Part shown: positions 21,096 to 32,010 of the stretch, piece after piece
Position numbering within the stretch: position 1 is the stretch's first letter
Layout of the letters: each line of letters opens with the position of its first letter
Source: Apostichopus parvimensis
Taxonomy: Eukaryota; Echinodermata; Holothuroidea; Aspidochirotida; Stichopodidae
Reading direction: 5' to 3'
NCBI GenBank assembly: GCA_000934455.1
Contig: KN887651.1
Coordinates: 4,640 to 42,796, forward strand
Length of the DNA stretch: 38,157 bases
Notes under the pieces: generated by a model
Told to the model about the DNA's origin: nothing
Database searches by the model: none
What the model saw: the letters and a program-made list of their open reading frames with translations, nothing else
Program-made: the position numbers and the translations under genes

Positions 21096-21705
21096 GATAA
21101 ATGGTGATAATGATTCAGGTCAGGGCAGTTCTCAAAGAATTTGAAAACAGTTGATTTTATTAGTTATTGTTATTATTATTATGTAGGCCTAGGTGGACAG
21201 CTCCAAGATCAGCGCAGCAATATGACTAATATTCTGACACTTTTCAAAGGCTGCCTCGAAACGGTGGTTTTAATTGACTTAAGAAAAAATGTTACTTCAA
21301 CTTAGGATAAATGTTGCAGACACATTTGTTTAGGACTGACTTTTGTACCGGCGGCTGTGTACATTTCTGGCACACAATGAGAGTTGTCTGGTGACGAGTT
21401 TTGGTAACGTTGACAATTTTTTGGGTATTAGAAACCCATCATTACCCCGCCATGGTCGGTAATATTTAGGATTTCAGCCAACACTTGCTAAAAAAGAAAG
21501 CATTAATAATAACCATAACGCAGAGATATGGAGCGATTTTACAGAGCTGTCCACAATGAAACGAACAGTAAGCTATGATTCTAATGGAAGTTTCCATCCC
21601 ACAACGTTGCAGTTCTGAAGGACGTATAATTACTTGTTGCATTTCGACTATGAATGTCACAGCACGACAGCTGCCAGCCCAAGGTGATACATTTTGATAA
21701 AGAGC

Positions 21706-21726
21706 TAATAAATATAAAAATAAAAC
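21706..21726 (+). terminator. Possible polyadenylation signals of the Ig-receptor gene
   Basis: Two AATAAA hexamers occur within about 15 bp, roughly 830 bp after the stop codon, the first clear plus-strand signals I noticed downstream. Use is unproven. Confidence 0.3.
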
Positions 21727-21733
21727 ACATAAA

Positions 21734-21756
21734 AAGAAGAAGAAGAAGAAGAAGAA
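21734..21756. repeat. (GAA)n microsatellite
   Basis: About seven AAG/GAA units in a purine-only run. Confidence 0.85.
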
Positions 21757-22632
21757 TGGAAAAATAAAGGACGATAAGTTATGTTTATAAAAGACAGAAA
21801 TGCTTTCGTTTTGACAAACCTTCATACTTGTAAATAGCTGTAAGTAAAATATTCTATGTGACAGCTTACTACATACTGTATAGTCAAACACGGAGGTCAA
21901 ACTGACATGACATCAAAGCTCAGCAGCATTAATTGCCAAAGCCTTTCAAAGTTCAAATAATTTTCTGGCCCTCAATTCCTCATCTCACCACTGAGAGATG
22001 TTCAATGAACAATTCAGAGTGAGGAAACGCCTTGAATGTGGCAGCAAGTAGTGTAGTAAAATGCTTATTGAATAGATATGCTTTTTTAATATTCGCGTTC
22101 GCATGTCACCAGCATCCTGGTCATAACAAAAACATGGAACAAAGCAAATTTATACATATTTTATATTTGAATTAAAGTTTCCAACACAATCGATTAGGTC
22201 TCAAAACTAATCGTTTAATATGAAGTATGTGATTAATTTGAGCAAGACGAGAAGTTAAAAACTATCAATCAATCATCACCATGTTTCTATTGCAGTATAG
22301 GTACGTGATCATGTGTGTAATTTTATCATGCACATAACTTGATTAGACATAACAGGCAGACTGGGATAATGAATTCACGGAGGGTCCCACAAAGACAAGT
22401 TTAGTCTACCGTTTCTGTTTTGGAAGCTGTTACTACCGATATAACCTTCCTTTGGGTGAGGGGAAATTGGATCGTGAAAGTTGGGGTTCGGTGGATAAGG
22501 GATAGGGTGCACGAAGTAAAGAGATTACAGGCTTGCTTCATGTAATACGACTGTTATGTTTACTATTATGTGCACATCCGGTGCACAAACAAAGAATAAT
22601 CGCAGGTGGTACCTAAAAGTCGCTCCTAGCCT
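21757..22632. other. Non-coding stretch
   Basis: No gene, RNA or repeat end recognised. Confidence 0.5.
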
Positions 22633-22850
22633 CAGGCGCGTAGCCAAGGTGGGGGCGCGAAGGGGGTGACCGCACCCCCCCCCTTGAGCAAATTTGCTTG
22701 TACGTTTTTGTGATATCGCTAGTAATTTAATAATAGAAAATGCTTAGATGCAACTTGCAAGGCTTGGGAAGTGCCATTTCCAGCGATCTGGGAGGCATAT
22801 TCGGCCATTATTTTCTTGTACGCTTCGCGCCAACTCAAGCGCTTTGTAAC
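22633..22850. mobile_element. Truncated relative of the hAT-like MITE at 7980
   Basis: It starts CAGGCGCGTAGCCAAGG, followed by G-rich and C-rich runs. The block at about 22756-22840 (GCAAGGC, CATTTCC, GCGATCT, TGTACGCT, GCGCCAAC in this order) matches the reverse complement of about 8080-8155. The far terminus and a target duplication are not visible, so it is a one-ended remnant in opposite orientation. Confidence 0.6.
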
Positions 22851-24305
22851 GTCTGACATAACAGAAAAAATAGCGCTAATTATTTATTGCGTTTTCAGTG
22901 TAACGATTTATGCTGCAACTTTAAAATAACATTTATATTTACTGTAGGGGTGTCTCAAGTTTCTTATCGCATACTGTCAGCAGGATATTATAAAGCAGGC
23001 AATTAATGCCATGTTATGTAAATCTGTTAAACTACGTTAGAGAATTGATGTGTACGTCTCTAAATAAACGATTATTATGTAACGCGAGTGTAATGAAGTA
23101 TACGCGACTATGTAAATATAACAATTTATACTTAATACAATTTGTGCAGAGGTTATTTTGTAAATGTTTATAAAGAAAAGTAAAGAAATGAGAGCAAATA
23201 AACACAAACTAAAAGAATGTTGAGAAAGGCTTGTAAAATAGAAATCACAAAAGATATTTTTTGTTTAATAAGGCTGTGCTAATAAGTAGAGATTGTATCT
23301 TTAGTACCATATTTTGATATGTTTTGTAAAAGTATATGTTTGTACCCTAATTATCAAACTAGATTCCATTTACAAGTTTCCTGTTTGTTCCTGATTGTTT
23401 TTCTTCTTACTTTTGAAAGTGTTTTGTCTCAGCAATATTTGTAATGTTCAATCAAATTTCCCAGATTAATGTAAAATATTAATATTAAAATCAAATTACA
23501 TAAGAAAAAAAAACACATTTGGCACAAGCGTTTAGCGGAAATCAAGTATGGCAATTTTAACGTGGAAGGGTATGTATATAGGGAACTTCCCGTTTTAAGG
23601 TTGTAATTAATACTGTCAGATATATGAAAACATTGCTTCAAGGGTCACGAATTCACATTTCCGATGTTTTTATCAAGAGTGGTCGAACGGAAAGATAAGA
23701 TTGGTTAAGAGGGTGTTATTATGACGCATAACCTTCCTTGTACCAGGAAGTACTGGTGGTGCAAAAGGTCGTCATGTTAGATATTCTTCAAAAGTTGTTT
23801 TGGTAAAGCCTGCATTATAACATTGCTGTTGATTTGTCCTTGAAATGAGATTGAAATGTTTTTGTTGATTTGTCAACGTTCGTCTTCATGAATAGAATTT
23901 TGTCAACTTGTATGTAAGAATGTTAAGTTCCTTAATTATGGAAATTTTTTAAATCATGAAAATAAGAGCAAAGACTGTTTCAGCTCAATTGTCATGATGA
24001 CATCACAAACTTTGCTGTTTGCCAGATGCATTACATTTAGTTTCATCAGATTTGAAAAATGTTTATCTACACGATACAAAATACTGTTAGAATGTGGTTC
24101 TAACATAAACATGCAGAAAAGTTCCAGCCATTGTACTAAGTAACGAACATATCATCCACCGAAATATTGCTTTACTTATCGAAAAAGGCCTGTTTTTGGT
24201 GCTGGATTAACCACGGTTCCAGTAATGCCAAATGCCTCTCTAGTTAAATGAAAGATAATGTAACTGGAAAGTTCATCTCTTACTTTAGTCAAACAAAATC
24301 ACAAC
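22851..24305. other. AT-rich stretch without genes
   Basis: Only short frames (70 codons or fewer) with no domain features. No transposon termini seen. Confidence 0.5.
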
Positions 24306-24422
<117 letters not shown>

Positions 24423-24763
24423 ACAGTAAAAATAAACGAAATATCTGAGTGCTATTAATGTTCTATAGTTATTTTTTTCGAAATATCCAGTATGCTAAAT
24501 GTCCGGAATGCTCTTTTAAGACTAAGTAGACCATGACATGCTCCTCAGCCTAAGCCTTAAATGTTAACGTAAATCAGCGTTTACCTTTAGTCTGATGGAC
24601 TATACTTTTGTCTCAAAGTTTGCCGGGCTTTTTGTTTTACCGAAAGAGTAACTTGTTATCACAAAATCGGAATATCCAGGCTTTTATCAATTTTTTTAAT
24701 TATAATGATTACGTTTATGTCAAATCAAATTTCATTATTGCGTCTGATTGCCTGATATGACAT
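24423..24763. other. Spacer without recognisable features
   Basis: AT-rich unique-looking DNA between the microsatellite and the duplicated retroelement. Confidence 0.5.
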
Positions 24764-25128
24764 ACAGGTCAAAACACATACAAAATGGCTCTTGCGCTAC
24801 ACAGTTAAGGACCCTCTCGGAGTGCCGTGACCGCTATGTTCCGTTATGGCGGCGGCGGATGATGATGGAATTGAATTGCTTACATCGAATGATAGGATGA
24901 ACTATTCATGGCCGTGACGTGACTTTTCTCTGTGGATAGGGGCATAAGGACGCCTGGAGATCATGAAATACTCACTGCCAATACATCGTTTTGGTACATC
25001 CACACATAACAATACATGCAAGCAATGCCATATCGTAACAATCGCTACTTTTAGCACTACTCACTGAAATCAGGCACTCAACACTGGTTTCAATTTATCA
25101 ACAGCAACAATTTTATTTAGAGTCTCTC

Positions 25129-25458
25129 ATGAAGATGGACCAATGCTGGTGCTCTTCCAAGAACAAGCCCTGCCAATGCAAAGAGTGCAAGCCCTGCCAG
25201 TGCCCCTTCAAATTCTCCCTATTGAAATTGTACACGGGCTTTCTAGTAATCAGCCGATGGAGCCTTGATGGTATCGAGACAGGGGCCTTTTTACTGGGTA
25301 TATTTTCAAGCATAACTAGTTTTGTGGAAACATGCACATTATACAACAGGCAATTAAATATGACACCTGAGGGAGCATTATGGCTTCAAAATTGTCACAC
25401 AAAGCGCTCTAGTTCCCCCACTGAAAAGACAGTGGTTGCCACTCTGGCACCACGATGA
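25129..25458 (+). other. Cys-rich open frame in the duplicated cassette, copy 2 (doubtful gene)
   Basis: This 109-codon frame is homologous to 17037-17318 with the same CxC-rich start and an extra two cysteines' worth of pattern (CKPCQCPF). It ends SSSPTEKTVVATLAPR. In copy 1 the frame is lost near its end by an indel, although the same terminal peptide is still encoded in another frame. Not recognised as any family. Confidence 0.2.
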
Positions 25459-25680
25459 GGTCAGCTTTGTGGGACTTTTGGTCAGTGAACTTCGTTTTTT
25501 TTAAGAAGGACAACACATTCTTTTTGGTCTCTTTATTCCTTGTTCATATGACATAAAAAAATAAACATTATGAAAAGACTTGAGATAAAGCAGTAGGACG
25601 GCAAGTCCAGGAATGGCAGGATAAAATTTGTTCGAACAGTTAAAAAGCACATGAATACAATAATATATCACCCTATATAA

Positions 25681-25730
25681 NNNNNNNNNNNNNNNNNNNN
25701 NNNNNNNNNNNNNNNNNNNNNNNNNNNNNN
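25681..25730. other. Assembly gap (50 N) flanked by a 93-bp exact duplicate
   Basis: Bases 25588-25680 are repeated exactly at 25731-25823, and copy 1 of the element has this sequence only once (about 17440-17530). The gap is therefore most likely an unmerged contig overlap. Confidence 0.85.
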
Positions 25731-25890
25731 AAGCAGTAGGACGGCAAGTCCAGGAATGGCAGGATAAAATTTGTTCGAACAGTTAAAAAGCACATGAATA
25801 CAATAATATATCACCCTATATAAGACAAGAAACAATTTGTATAAGCTCCCAGCCAAAAATGTACACTAGTCTTACGGCGGTAAACTATGG

Positions 25891-27364
25891 TTAAGTTGGG
25901 GTATAACATTGTAAATTTGCCACCATTTGTACACCATTTGAAAATGAAAGATTGATTACATGTGTTAATGGTTGTATTATAGCTTCCATCGTATACTTAT
26001 GAACATAATTTGTTATGTTATCATAGCCTGGACTTTTACCGTTTTTTAAATTGAATATAACAAGGCGTACCACATCTACATTGGTAGGGAACATAACAAA
26101 AGAATTCGAAATATTACTATTTACAATACTTAGTGGGTTGTGGTGACCATTGGTCTATTTATCTGCTAAATTTTTGGCAACAGTAGAAAATATTGATTGA
26201 ACCATTAACAATTATATTTTCATCAGAGGTTAAGTGTTGTTTTTCTGACTTTGTGGAGGATTTTATTGATTCCACATTTGGCTGGAGTTGTTTTTATGCT
26301 CATTAATAAGATTATGGTAGTAATTTTCGTAGCATGAGTTATAATAGTGCTAAGCATGTTTTTTTTATAATTTGTGTAGAGTAATTAATGGTTTGATGTT
26401 GCAGATGGAATATAGTACAGTTTACGTTCATGTCTAATTGAGTTCAATATTGCAGTGAACATCCAAGGGGACTTTTCATACTTCATTTTCTGTTTTACTT
26501 TGGTATAGGGACAACATTTGTTAAACTTTTGAATAAGTATTTCGGAGAATTTAATAAAAGCTGTCTCAGGATTATGATCGTTATTGACAGTATTCCAGTC
26601 AACACTGTTAAGTTCATTTTTAAGGATTCGCCTATATTTTGGTGAAGTATTATGCTTAAAGATATTTGTAGTAGATCTATTTTCCATTTTATTGTTTGAA
26701 ATGCGAAAGATGGGGTAATGATAAAAAATGTCAGTGACAAAGACTCCACTGGATAGAGTGAATAGAGTGATAGTACATTTAGAAAATTCTGTATGTCAAA
26801 TATTTCATTAACATTTAGTAACTCAATGTTAAAATCACACGTAAGGAATATATTTTTGTTTTCTAACTTCATGCTGAAGAGGCGGTCATTTAAGTGATCA
26901 ATAAAAGTATTTAATTGATTCTCAGGTGGTCGATAAATTAGTCCAATGAAATTATTTTTAATTTTTACATTCAGTTTTAATAAAAATTGTTTCCGTACTA
27001 TCGTTAAAGTGATTGATTAAATGATGTCTTAATTTAATAACAAGGTTTTCTTTAGCATAAATTGCAACACCGCCACCTCTTCTATTATCTCTATTAATAT
27101 TTATAAGTTGATAACCATCTATTTGTAGTAAGTCAATGGGGCAATAATTATTTAACCAAGTTTCAGTTACTGCTTAGAAGTAAATTTATAATTGTCAATA
27201 GATTCTAAAAATCATATAAAAGGATCAACATTTTTCATGATACTTCTGACATGTACATGAAGAATAGAGATATTGCTAGGACAAATTTGGAAATTTGTAG
27301 TAAAACTTTGGTCAGTGTAATAATTACAATTCGAGGTATTAATATCATCATCCATGTCAGTCAT
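25891..27364 (-). pseudogene. LINE ORF2: AP-type endonuclease and linker, RT deleted
   Basis: The frame can be followed from an ATG at 27364. Endonuclease landmarks appear in the expected order on the minus strand: an ILHVHVRSI-type start near 27275, TETWL near 27165, NRDNRRGGGVAIY near 27075, YRPPENQLN near 26930, and CDFNIELLN (usual GDFN) near 26850. The linker follows (FSEILIQKFNKCCPYTKVKQ near 26500), then the pre-RT segment FPTNVDVVRLVIFNLKNGKS near 26090-26020. The sequence diverges right after SFSNGV, so no RT catalytic box is present. Several stops and frameshifts show it is inactive. The family is jockey/CR1/L2-like; finer assignment needs a search. Confidence 0.8.
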
Positions 27365-27608
27365 TTTGGTTGTAGAAGTTTTCTATTTTTACGGTTACGT
27401 TAACGCACCATGCTTTTAAACAATAGTACATATACCCAACGGGAAGTGTCATTTTAATAAATGTATAGGATATGCGAAGAAAAGAAAAGAAACGAGAAAT
27501 ATCTTTTGGTAAGTACATGAAAACGAAAAGAAGATATGAGCCAAGGTTAACAACATGTCATATTGAATCATAAAATTCAGCTATCAATATTGGATTTGCA
27601 GTGAGAGT

Positions 27609-28150
27609 CTACAGTTCAGCCAAATCTCTAATGATTTTAATATTGAGCTTTATTTCGTGTCCGTTTGGGTCAGTTACCAGGGCTCCCTTCCAGAGTCCAG
27701 CAGCCTTTTACCTTCTTGTGTTCCTGTGTTTTCTTTAATGGAGCCATGTTTTTTTTAGTGAGATCTTCTTTTATTACGATGCCGGTGGATTTGAGTTTTC
27801 GTCTCGCTCTCATCACCTCAAGTTTATTCCGAAAAGAAAGAAACTTAACCAGTATTCCGCTGTTGCCCTCTGGTCTCTGCCGTCCTACTCTGTGTGATCG
27901 GTCAATTACTCAATGCTCGAGTCAGGCAGGGATGGTAATTTCAAGATAATCCACGGCTAGTTTCTTCATGACTTCATAGGTGTCTTTGTTCTGATGTACT
28001 GGGAGGCCAAATATCCTTATGTTATTTCGCCTTGAGTATCGTTCCAGATCATTTAGACTAGTTGACTGCGATCGTTGGACGTCGTTGAGGATGTCTATAC
28101 GTTCTGAAATTTCCTTATATTGTGCCTCTCTTTGTTACGAAGCTCTTGAG
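27609..28150 (-). pseudogene. LINE ORF1, RRM and C-terminal domain (3' part)
   Basis: In order on the minus strand: the end of a coiled coil (REAQYKEISERIDILND), then NDLERYSRRNNIRIFGLPVH (start of an L1-like ORF1 RRM), the DRSHRVGRQRP segment, VKFLSFRNKLEVMRARRKLK, an EDLTKKNM segment, a CWTLEG turn and a terminal NIKIIRDLAEL before TAG at 27609. These are landmarks of the RNA-binding ORF1p of L1-like and CR1-like LINEs, which coats the element RNA as a trimer. At least one stop interrupts the middle (near 27925). The N-terminal coiled coil is missing here and lies at 36955-37165. Confidence 0.8.
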
Positions 28151-28173
28151 AGGTCATGGTTAAAAATAAAATT

Positions 28174-28229
28174 ATACGTAATACTACGTACGTACGTAAT
28201 AACTATCACGTACGTAAACGTAATACTTC
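28174..28229. repeat. ACGT-rich palindromic array, left end of the large element
   Basis: TACGTACGTACGTAATAAC and similar self-complementary words fill the interval. The array is cut by the CACTA element and resumes at 30280. Confidence 0.75.
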
Positions 28230-28231
28230 TA

Positions 28232-30279
28232 CACTGTAAGAAACGACCGTAAATTTGACGGTATTTTACAGTGCTTTTCTACAGCAGCGTATACTGTAAG
28301 TTGAGTTTACAGTAATTTACTGCAATGTTAAGTCGTTTCTTGCCACTTATGAAATGTCAGGAATAGATTCAGAAACCTACAGTAGGCCTACATCATTACT
28401 GTATTTTGGACTCGACTTGACTCCCACAATGCATTGCATAAATTACGTGGCAACTGGTACGGGGTGCTGGTGGTCATGCAGTCAGGGAAGAAGTTCAGCT
28501 GAATAATTTGCTTGTTGCAGTTTGTTAACGCGCCTCAGACCTACCTACGTACATTGTTGGTGATCATTGAATGTTAACAGTTGTAAGGATCGTTAATATG
28601 AACAATAAATTGACTGGCATTATCTGTAATTCTCAAAATATATGGTTCATAACGGCGGTTGCTCGGTAGGCCTACATGACAAAGGACCTAACGTAACGTA
28701 GGCTAGGCCTAATACAGACAACGCTAGGCTTACGCGTACACCGTGGTAGAACTTGGAAGTTAGTCACAAGTAGGCCTACGCGTTGGCCCTATGCCTACGT
28801 TATGTTACTCGGATAAATTATATGATAGGCCTACTAGCTTTTCTGATAAATTATTAGCCCTATAGCCCTGGCCTCAAACGTTGTAAGCCCCTACTTCTTG
28901 TACTGTAGCCTATAGTGTAGGCATAGGCCCAACTGTCTGAAACTTGAAAGTTAAGCCTTCCATACAATTTAGCCTAGGCCTACATCCCTAATTTGTTAAC
29001 GTCGGTTAAGTTAGGCCTAACTGTTGTGTTAGGCTTACTTTCCTGCGGCCCAGGTCCTAATTTTGTAGGCCTACAATCTCAAAATTCAAACATTTAATAG
29101 CTACAATTTTGATAATATTTTGTGAAATGTTGAAAACATTTTTCTCTTGAAAAATTAAAATATCATTTGTTAAAAACCTTCGCTGATGAACGTATAATTG
29201 TTATGCAATTATCACGCAATTACAGGTAGGGGCCTACACCTTTTTTAGACTACTATATATAGACCCAAAGCTATATATTTCGTAACGTTTATACAGAGTG
29301 CATGAAATTAAGGATCGTGGAGCTATCTGCCTAGGCCTATCCCATGTACATGTAACTTTCGCCAGAACATACAACCTCTGGCTCAACTTATTTCCAAATT
29401 CAAAATATACCCAGCTCTTTCTTTTGGGCTTACAACTATTAATGCTAGGCCTAATACTAGGCCTACATAAGCAAGTTTTCCAGTCGGTGAAAGACCTGAG
29501 GAATGTCCCAATCATTAGCTCATCAGTTTTCTTATCAGTCATGAAATGATTACTTAGGCTTTGTTGCCCTGTCCTTCAGATAAATCTTTTCTACATTAAA
29601 GTGCAGTTAATTCGTTCTTGATGCTTGTAGACACATCAACATTTTTTTTATAAGTTTGTATAAATACCATTCTTTATTTCAATACCTTATACTGTGTTAG
29701 AACTGTTTTGTGTGAAGACAAACATTACAATAAAGGGAATATGTGAAATCAACTTTTAGAAGTTTTTGTCTTTTTTCTTATCTTTTTTTTGAGTAAGTTT
29801 TTGTTTTCTTAATAACAAACATGTTGTAAGCAACCTTGTTTGAAAGGCAAGAAATTGTGTATTAATTGCTCTCAGCTGCAGATGCGAATTTTTCCTGTTA
29901 GGGTTTGATTGAATTGGTACTTTCTTCATTGAAAACTATATCGGTTGTAAAGTGATAGTTAATAGCAGAGAACTACTGTTTTCCCCTTAAAGTTTACAGT
30001 AGCAAACAATTTAATATTTATCATTTACAGTAAAATACTGTTTCCTACAATAATCGATTTACAGTAATTGATTTTATTACTGTATCATTTTACAGTAATG
30101 TACTGTTTTCTACAATAATTGATCTACAGTAATTGATTTTATTACTGTAACATTTTACAGTATAGTACTGTAGATATATTTTACAGCAAGAGGTGTTTTA
30201 CCGTAAAATTTACAGTAAATTACTGACAACTCTGCTGCCAGTAATTTACTGTAAAATTTACAGGTAATTGTTTACAGTG
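28232..30279. mobile_element. CACTA/EnSpm-type non-autonomous transposon nested in the large element
   Basis: The left end CACTGTAAGAAACGACCGTA and the right end (reverse complement CACTGTAAACAATTACC) are inverted repeats starting CACTG. TA precedes the left end (28230-28231) and follows the right end (30280-30281). Sub-terminal TTTACAGTA/TACTGTAAA words are repeated many times within about 100 bp of the left end and 300 bp of the right end, a CACTA hallmark. The 2-kb interior has no transposase and is rich in TAGGCCTA. Very similar termini are common in teleost EnSpm elements (from memory). Fragments of the host element's ACGT array on both sides show that it inserted later. Confidence 0.75.
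29985..30270. repeat. Sub-terminal repeats of the CACTA element
   Basis: ACAGTAATTGATTTTATTAC occurs twice and TTTACAGTA or its complement about ten times, in both orientations. In CACTA elements such arrays bind the transposase. Confidence 0.7.
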
Positions 30280-30405
30280 TAATATCACGTACGTACGTGA
30301 TACGTATTACGTACGTACGTAATAATTACTACGTACTTACGTAGTATTATTACGTGCGTATTTGATAATTATAACAAATGTAGGCATACGTATACGTACG
30401 TGTCA
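30280..30405. repeat. ACGT-rich palindromic array, continuation of the left end
   Basis: Words such as ATTACGTACGTACGTAAT and ACGTACTTACGTAGTA continue the array broken at 28229. The integrase frame begins about 85 bp later. Confidence 0.7.
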
Positions 30406-30490
30406 TTATTAAGTGATATAGCCTATGTTAACACTTTCTAACGTGAGCGAGCCTACGTTATATACTGCGGGATACATCTTTATTTCAAAG

Positions 30491-32010
30491 ATGGAGAGGG
30501 ATAAACTTGTTCGTATGTACTTTAATTTAGGGTTTAGCCAGAAGGAAATTCTTTATAACTTGGCAGCAAAGGATCGGATAATAGTTAGCGAAAGACATCT
30601 CCGACGCATTCTGAGGAGCCTTTACTTGTATCGCTGGAAACATTCAGATATTGTGGATGTGGCCATTTTTATTTGAACAAATTGCGAACGTCTTCGCAGT
30701 TACATGGATATCGTTAGATGGATTCGCATTGCGTGTCTAATGGACTTAGGGTTTCACGAAATGATGTACGCCTCTTACAGAGAATTCTTGATCCTGACGC
30801 AGTAAACCAGCGACGTCGACGAAGGCTTCAGAGGAGACAAAATTTTAACTGGCATATATATTAGTATGACAAAGTAGGACCTAATGGTATTTTTTATTAA
30901 CGGATACATAGATGGATGTTCGAGCAAGATGATATGGCTGGAAGCGTACCATACAAGCAGTGATCCTCACTTGATCGCGGGATACTTTATGAAAGCTGTG
31001 TTGAATGAAGCAGGATGCCCCCGTCTCGTACGTGCGGACAGAGGAACTGAAAATGGGACCGTAAAAGATCTGCAAACTTTCTTGAGGAGGCATTATCAGG
31101 ACAGTTTAGCGGATCAAAGAAGCTTTGTGACCGGGAAGCGCATTGCAAAGAACGCATTGAAGCTTGGTGGAACATTTTAAGAAAAGAAAGTGTGCAATTC
31201 TGGATTAACACCTTTTCAGATCTAAAGAAAATGGTCAGTTCAGTGGGGATTTCCTGGACAAGAGTTTAATCCAGTTCTGCTTCATGGCATTACAACAGGT
31301 ACGTTTTTTTCTATACTAATCAGGCTTCATGTTGAGATAGCCTAATCGTGTATAAATATGAAGATCAATAACGTGCTTCAATGCTACCATAACATTCCAC
31401 ATTCAAGTTGCACAGTTTAGTATTGTAGATGTACACAGTAAATTCCAACAGTTGTGCCCACCCCCTTCTCCCCCGCCCCCCCCAAAACCGTTCATTTTCA
31501 TTGTTCGAAAAGCAGTTTAATTTGCATAACAAACGCATATTACTCTAATGGTAAACAATTTGGCAACATAAATTATTGCGCGGGACTTCATCTTTGCAAC
31601 GGCATAACCTATGAATTGAACCAATTTGTCTAATATATTCACGTTTGTGATATGTATTTAGGAAATTTGTTTTTACTCTTTCAGAGGGAAACCATGTTGT
31701 GTACTCATGGGACTGTCATCGGTTGCAACGCCACCGGAATATGGTAGAACCATCTGGGAAACCAATTAGCATGTACACATCTCCGGAGCTGTACAATACT
31801 GATGACAAACTAGTTCCCGAGGATGCTCTTGAGGTTGAGGTCTGCATCGGGCAATGTGTTTTCAAAGACGGGCAGCCATGCATTCATTCTACGGTCTTTC
31901 AGTTATGCTGTGACTTGATGGTAGAGCATGATCTGGACGTACCGCAGATTCCACAGGAAGCTATTATTTGTACAATACTCTACGTGATGCTATTTATAGA
32001 GAATTGTTAG
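30491..32010 (+). pseudogene. DDE integrase/transposase of the IS3EU-like element, decayed
   Basis: Exon 1 starts MERDKLVRMYFNLGF, a helix-turn-helix-like N-terminus (SERHLRRILRSL), then HGYR, VSRNDVRLLQRILDPDA and an Arg-rich stretch, each in a shifted frame. The rve-type core follows: NGYIDGCSSKMIWLEAYHTS, then VRADRGTEN with the second catalytic Asp (codon 31037) and RIEAWW with the catalytic Glu (codon 31159). The first catalytic Asp, expected after WHI, is replaced by Tyr plus a TAG stop (30859-30864). After GDFLDKSLIQFCFM a perfect donor CAG/GTACGT (31298/31299) and acceptor CTCTTTCAG (ends 31684) bound an intron. Exon 2 encodes WDCHRLQRHRN, PSGKPISMY and a Cys-rich C-terminus (VCIGQCVFKDGQPC). 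Stops and at least four frameshifts make it inactive. The family is known as multicopy integrase-core proteins in fish and invertebrates. Confidence 0.8.

Larger units (their letters stand above)
24764..28165 (-). mobile_element. RT-less LINE derivative with attached cassette, copy 2 (main body)
   Basis: Read on the minus strand the order is: C-terminal part of ORF1 (28150-27609), a 244-bp intercistronic gap, ORF2 with an endonuclease domain and linker (27364 to about 25890), a junction where RT is lost, a LINE-type 3' UTR (to about 25525), and a non-LINE cassette to 24764. The 5' end of ORF1 is displaced to 36955-37165 by a later insertion. Copy 1 at 16666-18640 shares the 3' two kilobases, including the RT deletion and the cassette, so both derive from the same defective master or from a segmental duplication. 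Confidence 0.75.
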
